A stretch of 64,000 nt of DNA. Origin: Tumebacillus flagellatus (lineage in GTDB: Bacteria; Bacillota; Bacilli; Tumebacillales; Tumebacillaceae). The notes under the pieces were generated by a model. That model saw only the letters and a list, made by a program, of their open reading frames with translations, made no database searches and was not told where the DNA came from. This document shows positions 34,417 through 45,085 of this stretch, one piece after another. Location of the stretch: positions 1 to 64,000 of the forward strand of contig NZ_JMIR01000019.1 of NCBI RefSeq assembly GCF_000714935.1, written 5' to 3'. Every line of letters begins with the position of its first letter. Positions within the stretch are counted from its first letter, which is position 1. Position numbers and translations under genes: made by a program.

Positions 34417-35346
34417 TTACATCGGTTTGGTCAACTCCGGCAGGTAGCGGATCAACTGCTCCACTCCCCGTCCGCGATGGACCGACTCATGCGCCAGCGT
34501 GGACGCCTCCTCAACCCAACCAAACGACCAACTCTTCGGTGCAACATCCGGGAAGTGTTGCTGAACCGCGATCGTGCCTTCCTTGAGCGGGCCGCGCAAC
34601 AGCGCGATGTCAAACATCTTCGCCGCCGACGCACGGTCGGTGGAATCGTTCGGCCGGAACTTGCCGTTGCCGTCGCCGTCCACCCAATTCAACGCGTTGG
34701 CGGTTCCGATGAAATCTTTCGCCCATGTATCGTTGGCATCGTCAAACGACGTGAACGGAGCTTCCTGCACGCCGCGCATCACCAGCACCAAGCGCACCAA
34801 TTCCGCACGGGTGATCGGCGCATCCGGGTGGAACGTGCCGTCCGGATACCCGACAAAAAACGGCTGATCCACTTCTGTCCCTGTTTTGCACTTGATCTTG
34901 GGCGTCTCCATCTTCCACTTTCCGTCTTCCTCCACGACGCAAGACAGTTCAAACGACGTGTTCACCTCTGCGTCCGCTTTGACTTTGAGATGGAAGTGGG
35001 TGACGCGCGCTCCGTTGTTCTCCACATCCTTGAGGTTCCACGTCAGCATGCGCGCAGCGGCATCCCAAGAGGCACCGTCGGCATCGGATTCGTCCACATC
35101 CAGCCCTTCCGGCACTCGCACTTTCAGCTGCACGCGGGAGTTGTTTTTGTTCTCCACGTTGTGGTAGAGAGTGTGGTAGCCGATCTCTCCGCCGGCTCCT
35201 ACCGTGTCGCAATCCTCGACCATCTGCACGCTGAGGCGGTTATCGGCTGCGTAGGCGACGTTCCCCGCTGAAGCAAAACCCAAGTACGTGGTGGTCACAG
35301 CGCTGGAGGCCAAGATCAAAGCCATTTTCTTCAGGTAAGAAGCCAA
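34417..35346 (-). CDS. SLH-domain surface protein with DUF11-like domain
   Basis: A TTG at 35346 is chosen because GGGGAGGG lies eight bases upstream; 309 residues result. A signal peptide (to about residue 34, AYA|AD) precedes a DUF11-like beta domain (about 35-160), then SLH-type repeats: FFVGYPDGTFHPDAPITRAE near 170 and a second with FRPNDSTDRASAAKMF near 237. SLH repeats bind pyruvylated wall polymers, so the product is anchored outside the cell. A third SLH repeat is only partly formed. It is monocistronic. Confidence 0.8.
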   Translation of the reverse strand: MASYLKKMALILASSAVTTTYLGFASAGNVAYAADNRLSVQMVEDCDTVGAGGEIGYHTLYHNVENKNNSRVQLKVRVPEGLDVDESDADGASWDAAARMLTWNLKDVENNGARVTHFHLKVKADAEVNTSFELSCVVEEDGKWKMETPKIKCKTGTEVDQPFFVGYPDGTFHPDAPITRAELVRLVLVMRGVQEAPFTSFDDANDTWAKDFIGTANALNWVDGDGNGKFRPNDSTDRASAAKMFDIALLRGPLKEGTIAVQQHFPDVAPKSWSFGWVEEASTLAHESVHRGRGVEQLIRYLPELTKPM

Positions 35347-35483
35347 TTGAAGTACCCTCCCCATGAGTGGTTGCGATCATGGTGAAGTGTACGGTGTGAT
35401 ATTTAAGCACATGACAATCAAATTCTTGCAAAAAAACCGCCGTTTCGACGAACACTAGCGGAAATAAGGGGGTGGTTGCGCCT

Positions 35484-35621
35484 ATGTGGGACGTGCTTTC
35501 ACATCTCAACATCGGCTGGATCGTGTTGATCGTCCTGTTCGCTTCTGTCACCGTGGAGCGGCGTTGGTTTGCCGATCCGACCGAACCGCCCGCTCACCCC
35601 GACGATGACGAATGGTGGTAG
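35484..35621 (+). CDS. Small membrane protein ending in Trp-Trp
   Basis: The ATG follows AAGGGGGTGG with eight bases of spacing. The 45-residue product has one hydrophobic helix (residues 8-24), a basic ERRW stop-transfer segment and an acidic tail with DDDEWW. It overlaps the 3' end of the convergent MFS gene by 74 bases. No family is recognised, and the overlap lowers confidence. Confidence 0.5.
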   Translation: MWDVLSHLNIGWIVLIVLFASVTVERRWFADPTEPPAHPDDDEWW

Positions 35622-36888
35622 GCGGCGGCAGGCGCCAAGATAAAAACAAAGCAACGAGCAAGAGGATCAGCACGATCCCAAACACAGTTTCGTACGAGAC
35701 GATTTGCAACAGTTCCCCAGAGAAGATCGGCAGCACCGACAACGGCGCGATGCAGAGATTCAAGTACGCAACCATACGGCCGCGCGTCTGGTCGTTGGAC
35801 ATTTCAAGCAGGTAATTGGTGAAGCCGATCCACCCGCTGCCGACGACGCCGAGCAACCCGAATGCGGTCACAACCAACTTTTCACGCCAACTTCCCGCCC
35901 CCTGCTGTCCGGCGAGCAAGATCAACACAGGCACCGCCGCGTTGCACAGCACCGCCCAACAGATCGCCGTGCGGTTGCCGAACTTCTCGCTGAGCACCCC
36001 GAACAGCAAACCGCCCGCGAGACCGCCGGCGATCTGCACGATCACCAACTCCCCGACCACGTTCATGTCGACGCCCGGCATCGTCTGCACATAGAGGATG
36101 TAAAACGGCATCGCCAACTGATGCAGCCCGCACAGCATCTGAATGGAGATCAGCTTTCGAAACGGCGGGTTCGTGCGCAATGTCCCCGCAAACGAACGCG
36201 GAGGTTCGGGACGTTTTTTTTCCTCGTCGGCGGGCAATTCCATTCTACGAGGAGCTTCCTTGACATATAGAAAGGACAGTGAAGAACAGAACAGCAACAA
36301 AAACGCCGTGGTGAACATCATCAGAAAATTCAACGGATACGGAAATTGTTCCGGGTGCGAGATGACGCGCTGGATCAAAAGCCCCGCTGCAAAGGAACCG
36401 GCGGCTCCGAGCGTCTGCATCAACCCGAACAGCTTGCCGTGGTTTTGCGGTCGGATCGTACGTCCCGTCAACTCCATCCACGGAACTTGAATCAACCCTT
36501 CACCCAAGCAAAACATCGCATGCCCGATGAAAAAGCAGATCAGCACCCACGGAGATTGCGAGTTGTACAGCAACATCCCGATGACGAGCAAAAATCCAAA
36601 GCGGCAAATCAAGTACGTGCGGAACACGAAGCGGCTGAGGCGCGGGATGCGGTGCATCCATTTGGCGATCAACACTTGGGGCAACACGAAGCAGAGTTGA
36701 CGAATGGCTGTGGCGAATCCGATGAGTAGTGGGGAACCGCTGACGTGCTGGAGGAACAAGGGGATGAGAATCGTGGCGTCGAGGAAGGTTAAGGCAATAA
36801 AATACAGAGCACCGTCTGTGGTTAAACCGGCAAAATTTCGTCTTTCCAGCGCCGAACTGAACCAGTTGGGACGCATTGTGGGACGCAT
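35548..36888 (-). CDS. MFS transporter
   Basis: The 446-residue protein has about 12 hydrophobic helices with a charged cytoplasmic loop in the middle (about 215-240, PADEEKKRPEPPRS), the usual major-facilitator layout, and a basic C-terminal tail. No substrate-specific motif is recognised; drug or metabolite efflux is possible. GAGAGGAGG precedes the start. The C-terminal tail of about 25 residues is encoded opposite the small Trp-Trp protein gene. Confidence 0.85.
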   Translation of the reverse strand: MRPTMRPNWFSSALERRNFAGLTTDGALYFIALTFLDATILIPLFLQHVSGSPLLIGFATAIRQLCFVLPQVLIAKWMHRIPRLSRFVFRTYLICRFGFLLVIGMLLYNSQSPWVLICFFIGHAMFCLGEGLIQVPWMELTGRTIRPQNHGKLFGLMQTLGAAGSFAAGLLIQRVISHPEQFPYPLNFLMMFTTAFLLLFCSSLSFLYVKEAPRRMELPADEEKKRPEPPRSFAGTLRTNPPFRKLISIQMLCGLHQLAMPFYILYVQTMPGVDMNVVGELVIVQIAGGLAGGLLFGVLSEKFGNRTAICWAVLCNAAVPVLILLAGQQGAGSWREKLVVTAFGLLGVVGSGWIGFTNYLLEMSNDQTRGRMVAYLNLCIAPLSVLPIFSGELLQIVSYETVFGIVLILLLVALFLSWRLPPPTTIRHRRGERAVRSDRQTNAAPR

Positions 36889-37048
36889 GAGAAAGAAGCC
36901 TCCTCTCGAAGTAAGGGCAAAAGTCTACACGCGCAATGGGAAAAAAGCCCCGCGTGCGGTACAATAGAAGGAAACGTACATACTTTCAGACTTCCAAAGT
37001 TTCGACTTACGTACGACTGCAAAAGCCGGGAGGTGCTTTGTTACACTC

Positions 37049-37843
37049 ATGATCGATTCACTCCTTTTGTTTTTCTTCGGGGTGGTGGCGGGATTCTCAG
37101 GGTCGATCGTCGGCTTGGGCGGCGGCTTCATCGTGGTGCCGACGCTGGCGTTTTTACGACCGGATCTCGTGCCCTCGCACATCACAGCCACTTCGATGGC
37201 GGTGTTGCTGTTCAACTCGATTTCTTCCACCCTCGCCTACACGCGTCAGAAACGGATCGACTTCACGGCCGGAGCCGCGTTTGCCGCCGCTTCGATTCCG
37301 GGCTCGATCATCGGAGCGTTGGCCGCAGAACACATGAGCGGCAAGGGCTTTTTTGTCGGGTTCGGCTGTTTCTTGATCTTCATCTCGCTCTTCTTGGTCT
37401 TTAAACCGAAGAACCCGCTGAAACTGGGCTTGCCTGTTACCGTGCGCCGTTCGTTTGTGGACGCGATCGGCACGAGATTCGAGTACGAATACAACTTGTG
37501 GCTTGGCGTGGTCATCTCCTTCTTCGTGGGATTTTTGGCTTCGCTGCTCGGCATCGGCGGCGGCTCGTTGCTGGTGCCGACGATGACGCTCTTGCTGTTG
37601 TTCCCGCCGCACATCGCCGCGGCAACGTCGATGTTCACGATCTTCTTGACAGCGATCGTCTCGACCGGCACGTACTGGGTTCGCGGCGACATCGAGTGGT
37701 GGCTGGTGCTGTTCCTGGCACCGGGCGCGTTCATCGGCGGACAACTCGGAGCCCGCGTGGCTGCGAAACTGCCGGCAAAGCTGATCTTGCGCATCCTCTC
37801 CGCGATGCTGATCATCGTGGCTCTGCGCCTGATTACAAAATGA
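37049..37843 (+). CDS. TauE/SafE (TSUP) family membrane transporter
   Basis: The 264-residue protein has eight or so hydrophobic helices and the two inverted family motifs GLGGGFIVVPTLAF near 22 and GIGGGSLLVPTMTL near 170. Members export sulfite, sulfonates or other organosulfur anions, or import them; the substrate here is unknown. GGGAGGTG lies somewhat far upstream of the ATG. It is divergent from the MFS gene. Confidence 0.9.
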   Translation: MIDSLLLFFFGVVAGFSGSIVGLGGGFIVVPTLAFLRPDLVPSHITATSMAVLLFNSISSTLAYTRQKRIDFTAGAAFAAASIPGSIIGALAAEHMSGKGFFVGFGCFLIFISLFLVFKPKNPLKLGLPVTVRRSFVDAIGTRFEYEYNLWLGVVISFFVGFLASLLGIGGGSLLVPTMTLLLLFPPHIAAATSMFTIFLTAIVSTGTYWVRGDIEWWLVLFLAPGAFIGGQLGARVAAKLPAKLILRILSAMLIIVALRLITK

Positions 37844-37871
37844 TACGCCCCGCACTCACCGAAAATAACAC

Positions 37872-37911
37872 AAAAAAACAGGACGACTGCGCGTCGCCCT
37901 GTTTTTCTTTT
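37872..37911. terminator. Bidirectional terminator
   Basis: The arms AAAACAGG.CGAC and GTCG.CCTGTTTT surround TGCGC, with A and T tracts on both sides. It separates the TSUP gene from the convergent obg cluster. Confidence 0.88.
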
Positions 37912-37912
37912 G

Positions 37913-38286
37913 TTAAAGTTGAAACGCTCTCCACCGCGGCGTGCCGTCCGCAAACGAGACGATCACGCACCACAGGTCCGGGTAGTACCAGTGCTTGCGG
38001 TCGTGTGCCGAAGGAACGGGCGGCGCGGTCGGATGGCTGTGCACCAACGCCAGCGGCGCTTCGCCGCGTTCCGAGCTCGAAACGAGCGCCTGTATCCAAT
38101 CTTGCGGATGCACCGTAAACCGCACGCGCCGCTCGCCGTGTCCTGCCGCATTCGGCAAAAACGTCCACGTCCGAACTTCCTGCCCGCTTCCGCTCCACAA
38201 GCCGACTCCCTCTTCGGGGAGCATTCGGCTCAGGTCGGCAAACGTCTGTTGCAAAACGGCTTCCGGCACTTGAAGCGCCGCCCGCA

Positions 38287-38287
<1 letters not shown>
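37913..38287 (-). CDS. JAMM/MPN+ metalloprotease-like protein
   Basis: The 124-residue product holds a complete JAMM signature, HSHPTAPPVPSAHD, with His83, His85, Ser93 and Asp96 in exact H-x-H-x7-S-x2-D spacing, and a candidate catalytic Glu at 25 or 26 in PEEGVGLW. Bacterial JAMM proteins cleave after ubiquitin-like or sulfur-carrier peptides or act as peptidases. Its start shares one base with the obg stop (TAATG), so it is translated in step with obg. The substrate is unknown; no sulfur-carrier protein gene is adjacent. Confidence 0.85.
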
Positions 38288-39582
<1,295 letters not shown>

Positions 39583-39588
39583 TCACCT

Positions 39589-40155
39589 CTATTCTTGCAA
39601 CTGGAAACGCACGCGGTACTCGGTGCCGTCCTCGCCGATTTCTTGGACGAATTCCACACCTTCCCCCGCATACGCCGTCGCCCATGCCGCCCAGTCGTGC
39701 GGCAGATCGGCGAACCAACTTATCTCATAGCCTTGACGGAATGAGACAATCCATACATCCAAAGCCAACGGTTCGAGCCACGTCTTGGAAGCTTCGCCCA
39801 AGGTGTCGAGGAGGCTTAAAAGCAGGCGGGCGGCCAAAACTTCTGCCGCTTCCGTCGGTTCTTCCTGCTGTTCATAGGAGACGTGCAGTTGCAGCATCTG
39901 GTACTTGATGTCACGGGAGAGCACGACATAGGACAACATCGAACTCGGCAAGGATGACCATTCGGTATGGCGTCCAGCTTCCTGCACCAACGATTGGATC
40001 GGTTCATTCAGCCGGTCGTACTTCTTGAGTTGCGAGTATGCCTGCAGCAATTGCACCTGATTCATGAGATCGTGGCGATAAATACGCAGAACTTCTAAGC
40101 TATCCTCCATCATCGAGCGAATGTCCGCCGCGGGAGTTCGTGGGTGTCCGTTCAT
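39589..40155 (-). CDS. spo0B: Sporulation phosphotransferase Spo0B
   Basis: Spo0B passes phosphate from Spo0F to Spo0A. The 188-residue product has an N-terminal helical hairpin with YRHDLMNQVQLLQAY; His28 is the expected phosphorylated residue. The C-terminal half resembles a degenerate kinase ATPase fold without nucleotide boxes. Sequence conservation is low, as is usual for Spo0B, so position between rpmA and obg, identical to B. subtilis, is an important part of the evidence. AGGAGGAG precedes the start. Confidence 0.88.
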   Translation of the reverse strand: MNGHPRTPAADIRSMMEDSLEVLRIYRHDLMNQVQLLQAYSQLKKYDRLNEPIQSLVQEAGRHTEWSSLPSSMLSYVVLSRDIKYQMLQLHVSYEQQEEPTEAAEVLAARLLLSLLDTLGEASKTWLEPLALDVWIVSFRQGYEISWFADLPHDWAAWATAYAGEGVEFVQEIGEDGTEYRVRFQLQE

Positions 40156-40177
40156 GCCCGTTCTCTCCTCCTTATGT

Positions 40178-40209
40178 AAAAAAGACGGCCCTCCGCGGAG
40201 AGCCGTCTT
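40178..40209 (-). terminator. Terminator between rpmA and spo0B
   Basis: The arms AAGACGGC and GCCGTCTT with a GC-rich inner stem are followed on the minus strand by TTTTTT. It separates the ribosomal-protein transcript from spo0B-obg, probably with partial readthrough. Confidence 0.8.
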
Positions 40210-40223
40210 GCCGTCGTCTCAGC

Positions 40224-40526
40224 TTACGCTTCGAGAGCTTCAGCTTGCACAACCGGATATACGCTGACACGTTTCTTGTCGCGGCCCATGCGCTCGAAAG
40301 CAACACGGCCCTCAACTTTTGCAAACAGGGTGTCATCGCCGCCCATGCCTACGTTCAGGCCCGGGTAGATCTTGGTGCCGCGTTGGCGAACCAGGATGGA
40401 ACCAGCGGTTACCACTTGACCGTCTGCACGCTTCACGCCCAGACGCTTCGAGATGGAGTCACGACCGTTCTTGGAGGAACCTACCCCCTTCTTGGACGCG
40501 AACAGTTGAAGGTTCAGTTTCATCAT
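40224..40526 (-). CDS. rpmA: Ribosomal protein L27
   Basis: The 100-residue L27 begins with the Firmicute extension MMKLNLQLF followed by [15 protein letters not shown]. The extension ends in the Prp cleavage site (LQLF|ASKKG), and the protease gene is immediately upstream. L27 reaches the peptidyl-transferase centre once trimmed. AGGAGG precedes two adjacent ATGs; either could be used. Confidence 0.97.
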   Translation of the reverse strand: MMKLNLQLFASKKGVGSSKNGRDSISKRLGVKRADGQVVTAGSILVRQRGTKIYPGLNVGMGGDDTLFAKVEGRVAFERMGRDKKRVSVYPVVQAEALEA

Positions 40527-40540
40527 TGGAGATTCACCTC

Positions 40541-40879
40541 CTAGAGGTTTTTCATATTGACCTTCACAAAGTCGGGATATTCCTCCCGAACCGAGTTCAG
40601 GCCTAAGACCATTGCTTCGAGAAGCAATTGAAGTTTGTCGTCAGCCGTCTGATCAGCCAGAACCGGAATGGAGCACTTCACATCGCCGGGTGCTGTGGTG
40701 TCATCGGTCGCCAAGATCACGCCGAGCAGTTGCTCTGCGGAGTTGACGGTGTTGATGACCAGCATCGATACAGCGGCACAGACAATATCTTGTCCATACT
40801 CAGCCGCATCGGCATGCCCTTGAACCGAAAAGCGACCCACCCGTCCTTGCTTGTCCCGCCAGATGATCGATCGAATCAT
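40541..40879 (-). CDS. prp: Cysteine protease Prp (L27 N-terminal processing)
   Basis: The 112-residue product shows the invariant GHA (His22) and [12 protein letters not shown] (Cys34), the catalytic pair of Prp. It removes the N-terminal extension of L27, which is encoded 14 bases downstream. No clear ribosome site precedes its ATG, nine bases after the rplU stop, so translation is probably coupled to rplU. Confidence 0.94.
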   Translation of the reverse strand: MIRSIIWRDKQGRVGRFSVQGHADAAEYGQDIVCAAVSMLVINTVNSAEQLLGVILATDDTTAPGDVKCSIPVLADQTADDKLQLLLEAMVLGLNSVREEYPDFVKVNMKNL

Positions 40880-40888
40880 GCGCAGAAA

Positions 40889-41200
40889 CTACGCGTTGAT
40901 TTTTTCGATTTGTACTTGGGTGTACGGTTGGCGATGACCTTGCTTGCGACGGTAGTTCTTCTTGGACTTGTATTTGAAGACCAAGATTTTCTTCGCTTTG
41001 CCGTGCTTCAGGACCTTCGCGGAAACGGTAGCGCCTGCAACAGTCGGGGAACCGACTACAACGCCGCCTTCCTTGGAAACGAGCAGAACGTTGTCAAAGG
41101 TAACTGCTGCGCCATCTTCAGCTTCGAGCTTCTCGATGAACAGAACATCACCTTCTGCAACTTTGTACTGCTTACCACCGGTTTGAACGATTGCGTACAT
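40889..41200 (-). CDS. rplU: Ribosomal protein L21
   Basis: The 103-residue protein begins [18 protein letters not shown] and ends with the basic [16 protein letters not shown] signature of L21. GAGGAGGTG precedes the start. It leads rplU-prp-rpmA, the standard Firmicute order, behind a long leader. Confidence 0.98.
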   Translation of the reverse strand: MYAIVQTGGKQYKVAEGDVLFIEKLEAEDGAAVTFDNVLLVSKEGGVVVGSPTVAGATVSAKVLKHGKAKKILVFKYKSKKNYRRKQGHRQPYTQVQIEKINA

Positions 41201-41341
41201 GTGTGCACCTCCTCAATAAAAGACTCACTATCCCTAGGTACTCCGCAGAGTTTCGAAACCCGGGCTACGTGGTGTAACGCAATGTGTGTCAACACAAGAC
41301 GCTTACTAAGCTACTTTATCATGGTAGAAGGCACCTGTCAA
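41201..41341 (-). promoter_or_regulatory. rplU promoter and L21-type leader region
   Basis: On the minus strand TTGACA (41341-41336) and TAAAGT (41318-41313) have a 17-base spacer; the minus 35 overlaps the stop codon of rng. The leader of about 110 bases contains CCCGGGTTTCGAAACTCTGCGGAG and TACCTAGGGATA, paired segments typical of a ribosomal-protein leader. It fits the L21 leader RNAs of Firmicutes by position; I did not verify the fold. Confidence 0.6.
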
Positions 41342-43032
41342 ACAGATTCCTCAATGACGATCCCTTTGCCATATGTGCGGTTGACCTGCGTGACTTTGAC
41401 GAGCACTTGCCGACCGACAACCCGGCCGGCGTTTTGAATGTCGAGCACATACCCTTCGAGGCGGGCGATCCCGTCGCGGGCGTTGTGCACGTTCGGCTCG
41501 TCTATTTTAATCGAAAGGACTTGTCCCACCTGCACCGGCAGCGCCCGAAGCTCGACTTCTTCCACCGTGCCCGCCCACGAGATGCGGTGTTCCGCCAAGT
41601 GGAGCGAATCTTTGCCCTTGATATAGACTTTGATGTGCCATTCCTCTTCCATCCGGCGCAAGTTCTGCCCGCTCTGCCCGATCAAGAGCGCCGCCACCGC
41701 CGGGTGGCACTCGACGAGCACCGCTTCATGGTCGGCGCCGCGCAGGTAATCGGTCAGTTCGCGCTCGATGCGCGCGGCCGTCGTCTCTTCGGAGAGGACT
41801 TTGCCTTTGCCGTCGCATGTCGGGCAGGGGCGGTGCAACACTTCGTCGAGCGATTGCCGGACTTTTTTGCGGGTCATCTCGATCAAGCCGAGCTGCGTCA
41901 TCCCAAGCACGTGCGAGCGCGTCCGGTCGCGGCGCAGGGCTTTTTGCAGCTCTTCGACGATCTGCTCCTTATGCCCGGCGTCGCGCATGTCGATGAAGTC
42001 GATGATGATGATGCCGCCGATGTCGCGCAGGCGCAGTTGGCGGGTGATCTCCTTGGTCGCTTCCACGTTGGTCTTGAACACCGTCTCTTCCAGCGACGAA
42101 CTTCCGACAAACTTGCCGGTGTTCACGTCGATGACGGTCAACGCCTCGGTTTGGTCGATCACGAGGTAGCCGCCCGATTTCAACCAGACTTTGCGCTTCA
42201 GCGCTTTTTCCAAGTCTTGGTCCACTCGGTGCGCCGCGAACAAATTCTCACGGCCTCTGTAAAGCTTCACGCGCTCATACAAGTTCGGCGAGGAGCGGCG
42301 CAGCATGTCGCGCGCCGACTCGAACGCTTCCAGATCGTCGATCCACAACTCCTCGACATCTTCGGTAAAAAAGTCCCGCACCGAACGTGAAAGCAGATCG
42401 AGATCGCGGTAGACCAACTCCGGCACTTTGGCCCCCTTCGACTGCCGCAGGATCCGCTGCCACGTTCCGTGCAAGAAATGATAGTCCTGTTCCAAAGCCT
42501 GGTCCGCCACGCCCACCGCCGCCGTCCGCACGATGATGCCGACTTCCGGGTCGCGCACGCGCTCGGCCGCTTGGCGGATGCGCTCGCGTTCCGCTTCATG
42601 TTCGATGCGGCGAGAGACGCCCACATAGGGGGAGTTCGGCATCAGCACGATGTGCCGGCCGGGCAGGGAGATGTTCGCCGTCACCCGCGCTCCTTTGGTG
42701 CCGACCGGTTCCTTGACCACTTGCACCAAGACTTCCTGCCCCTCTTTGAGCACTTCGGAAATCTGCGGTTTACGCTCCGGGTTGGGCGTTCCGGCGTAGA
42801 GCGCAAGCGCGTCGTCCAGGTAGAGAAAGGCGTTTTTCTCCGAACCGATGTCGACAAACGCCGCTTGCATGCCCGGCAAGATGTTCGCGACCCGCCCTTT
42901 GTAGATGTTGCCGACGTGCGGCTGGGCAGCCGTCGCTTGTCGTTCCGTGTAGTATTCCACTGTGCGACCGTCCTCGAGGATGGCCGCGCGCAACTCGCGA
43001 CGGTCCTGACTCACCAAGATCTGTTTGCGCAC
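41338..43032 (-). CDS. rng: Ribonuclease G/E family endoribonuclease
   Basis: The 564-residue product has an S1 domain near 38-120 (GNIYKGRVANILPGMQAAFVDIG), the catalytic DNase-I-like region with DVNTGKFVG and IIIDFIDMRD carrying the metal-binding Asp residues, and the zinc-link CPTCDGKG. It matures rRNA and starts mRNA decay. It is longer than B. subtilis homologues because B. subtilis lacks one, which shows a difference of lineage. The start is GTG behind GGGGAAGG. Confidence 0.95.
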   Translation of the reverse strand: MRKQILVSQDRRELRAAILEDGRTVEYYTERQATAAQPHVGNIYKGRVANILPGMQAAFVDIGSEKNAFLYLDDALALYAGTPNPERKPQISEVLKEGQEVLVQVVKEPVGTKGARVTANISLPGRHIVLMPNSPYVGVSRRIEHEAERERIRQAAERVRDPEVGIIVRTAAVGVADQALEQDYHFLHGTWQRILRQSKGAKVPELVYRDLDLLSRSVRDFFTEDVEELWIDDLEAFESARDMLRRSSPNLYERVKLYRGRENLFAAHRVDQDLEKALKRKVWLKSGGYLVIDQTEALTVIDVNTGKFVGSSSLEETVFKTNVEATKEITRQLRLRDIGGIIIIDFIDMRDAGHKEQIVEELQKALRRDRTRSHVLGMTQLGLIEMTRKKVRQSLDEVLHRPCPTCDGKGKVLSEETTAARIERELTDYLRGADHEAVLVECHPAVAALLIGQSGQNLRRMEEEWHIKVYIKGKDSLHLAEHRISWAGTVEEVELRALPVQVGQVLSIKIDEPNVHNARDGIARLEGYVLDIQNAGRVVGRQVLVKVTQVNRTYGKGIVIEESV

Positions 43033-43066
43033 TTGTCACCTTCCCCTTTCTGCACGTTCGAATCTA

Positions 43067-44005
43067 TCACAACTTCGACAAGCGTTTGTCATTTCCTTTT
43101 CCTGTTCTCTCCAGCACTTGACGAAGCGTCCAATGCATCCCGTTCTCTTCGAAGACAACAGAGACCAGATCTTCTTCCTCCAGCACAGTTTGCACTTTTT
43201 TCCGCTCATCCAAAACATAGATCATGTGATACGCGTCCGGCGCAAACTGTTCGATCACTTCTCCGACGCGCATGCTCTCCGGCACCGCCAGTTGGCGCAC
43301 GTCTTGAGCAGATGATTTTTTGCCTCGCCGTTTGGCGTCGAGGAAGCGGATGACGTCGACGCGCATGCCCTTTCTCAACTCCCACGCGGAGAACAGCAGG
43401 AACGAACCGAGCATGAGGAAAGCGAGGTTTACGTAGCCGGCCCACAGGGAAAGCAACCCGAACAGGATCAAGACCAGCGCGATCCCAAACGACATGCGCA
43501 CCGCCACCTCCGTCGCCGCCCGAAAGCCCCGCGTGCCGGACGTCGCCGCCCGCAAGATGCGGCCCCCGTCCAGCGGCAGGGCCGGCAGCAAGTTAAAGAA
43601 CCCAATCATCAAATTGCCTTTGATAAAAAACTGCGTCAACCCGTCCGACCACCAGCCCGCCGCATGCAACAGCACGGCGACGAGAATCATCAGCAAATTG
43701 TTCAGCGGCCCGGCGATGGCGATCGCCACTTCATGCCGCGGGTTCCACCCCATCGCGCCGTGTTCGAGCTTGGCGACCCCTCCATAGGGCAAGATCTGCA
43801 TCTCGCGAATGCGATACCCGTACGAAGTGGCGACGAAGATATGGCCAAGTTCGTGGACGATGACGATCGTGAACAGCACCAGCGTCTCCACGATCATCCC
43901 CGCCCCGATGCTCGCCAGCAACAACAGCAAGAACAAGGGGTGCACGCGGACTTTCATGCCCGTCGGCCAAAAGGATCGCTTCGACATGCGACTTGCCACC
44001 GTCAC
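43067..44005 (-). CDS. spoIVFB: Intramembrane metalloprotease SpoIVFB
   Basis: The 312-residue site-2-type protease has HELGH at 51-55 and LLPALPLDGGRIL near 140, with about six membrane helices, and a C-terminal CBS-like region (about 230-312). In sporulation it cuts pro-sigma-K in the mother cell. Its GTG start overlaps the spoIVFA stop by four bases (GTGA), the same coupling as in Bacillus. Confidence 0.93.
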   Translation of the reverse strand: MTVASRMSKRSFWPTGMKVRVHPLFLLLLLASIGAGMIVETLVLFTIVIVHELGHIFVATSYGYRIREMQILPYGGVAKLEHGAMGWNPRHEVAIAIAGPLNNLLMILVAVLLHAAGWWSDGLTQFFIKGNLMIGFFNLLPALPLDGGRILRAATSGTRGFRAATEVAVRMSFGIALVLILFGLLSLWAGYVNLAFLMLGSFLLFSAWELRKGMRVDVIRFLDAKRRGKKSSAQDVRQLAVPESMRVGEVIEQFAPDAYHMIYVLDERKKVQTVLEEEDLVSVVFEENGMHWTLRQVLERTGKGNDKRLSKL

Positions 44006-44973
44006 GCTCCGGAGGGTTTCGTCTGCTTCGCCGCTTCCGTATCGGTCGCAGCGTTCAGCAGGTCACCCGGATTGACGTATGCGCCGTCCTTTTGATACGC
44101 AAAAAAGAACGATGCTGCCGTGCCTGATTTGCTGAGCGTGCCGATTTTCTGGTCGGACGACACCGTGTCGTTGGCGGCGACGGTGACCGACGCGAGGTGG
44201 GAATAGACGGTGCGACCGTTTATGCCGTGGCTGATCGTGACGGAATAGTCCTCGCCTTGGCCTTTCTCGATGCGCTCCACCGTGCCTTTGGCTGCGGCGT
44301 GAACGTCCGCTCCGAGCGGCGCGGTATAGGAGATGCCTTGCTGTTCTTTGCCGTCATAAGCGGTTTTGACTTTCGCGCCTTGGACGGGTTGGACGAACGC
44401 GAATTTCGCTTCTTGCGCCGGGACGGCGGCATCATCCGCCGGAGTCGTGCCGATTCCGGTGCCCATCGCGGGAACCGTCGCTTTATCAGTGACATTCGAT
44501 TGCCACCACGCGGTGAGTTTGGAGAAGTTGCTGTCGTTGGTCATGTGTTGCGTCACATACTTTTGGACGCTCACAGCAGACGGAGACTGGCTGTGGAACG
44601 TGAAGTAGAGAATCCCGGTCAGCGCGACGGCACCGATGATCTGCATGATGCGGTGCACCGGCAAACCGGACGGCTCTTCTTCTTCATAGAATCGACGGCT
44701 GCCGTGGGCGCTGTCGTAGGAGCGGCCTTGTCCACCGTAACTTTGGCCGCCGCCGCGTGCGCGCAGAAAATCTTCATAGGTGCGCGGACGGGCAAGGCTG
44801 CCGGGCGGCGCCGATGTGAACACCGGGTTGGCGCGGGTCACGTCCCAATCTTCTTCGGAGCTGAACAGGCTGGATTGCGTGGTGTCCGCTTGGAAGCGCT
44901 CGTAGTTCCACGATGCGGCTTCCGGCGGCTCCTCCTCTTTGCGTTTGCTTTTCCAGAACTCAAACTTTGCCAT
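44002..44973 (-). CDS. spoIVFA: SpoIVFA-like M23-domain regulator of SpoIVFB
   Basis: The 323-residue protein has a long charged cytoplasmic N-terminus (1-105), one membrane helix (about 109-127) and an extracytoplasmic degenerate M23 domain (about 205-305, TVYSHLASVTVAANDTV). SpoIVFA holds SpoIVFB inactive until a forespore signal. Position directly before spoIVFB and after minD is the Bacillus order. GAGGAGG precedes the start. The metal ligands of active M23 peptidases appear incomplete. Confidence 0.87.
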   Translation of the reverse strand: MAKFEFWKSKRKEEEPPEAASWNYERFQADTTQSSLFSSEEDWDVTRANPVFTSAPPGSLARPRTYEDFLRARGGGQSYGGQGRSYDSAHGSRRFYEEEEPSGLPVHRIMQIIGAVALTGILYFTFHSQSPSAVSVQKYVTQHMTNDSNFSKLTAWWQSNVTDKATVPAMGTGIGTTPADDAAVPAQEAKFAFVQPVQGAKVKTAYDGKEQQGISYTAPLGADVHAAAKGTVERIEKGQGEDYSVTISHGINGRTVYSHLASVTVAANDTVSSDQKIGTLSKSGTAASFFFAYQKDGAYVNPGDLLNAATDTEAAKQTKPSGA

Positions 44974-45035
44974 GATGCGTTCCTCCTCGTCCCACTTGTT
45001 TCTGCTCCAATTCTATGTGCACAGGGACGAGTTTA

Positions 45036-45074
45036 TGAAAAAAGCGAGCCCCCGCCGGATGCGGAAGCTCGCTT
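45036..45074 (-). terminator. Terminator between minD and spoIVFA
   Basis: The arms AAGCGAGC and GCTCGCTT with an inner CCGC/GCGG pair are followed on the minus strand by TTTTTT. Confidence 0.8.
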
Positions 45075-45085
45075 CTCTTCAAGGC

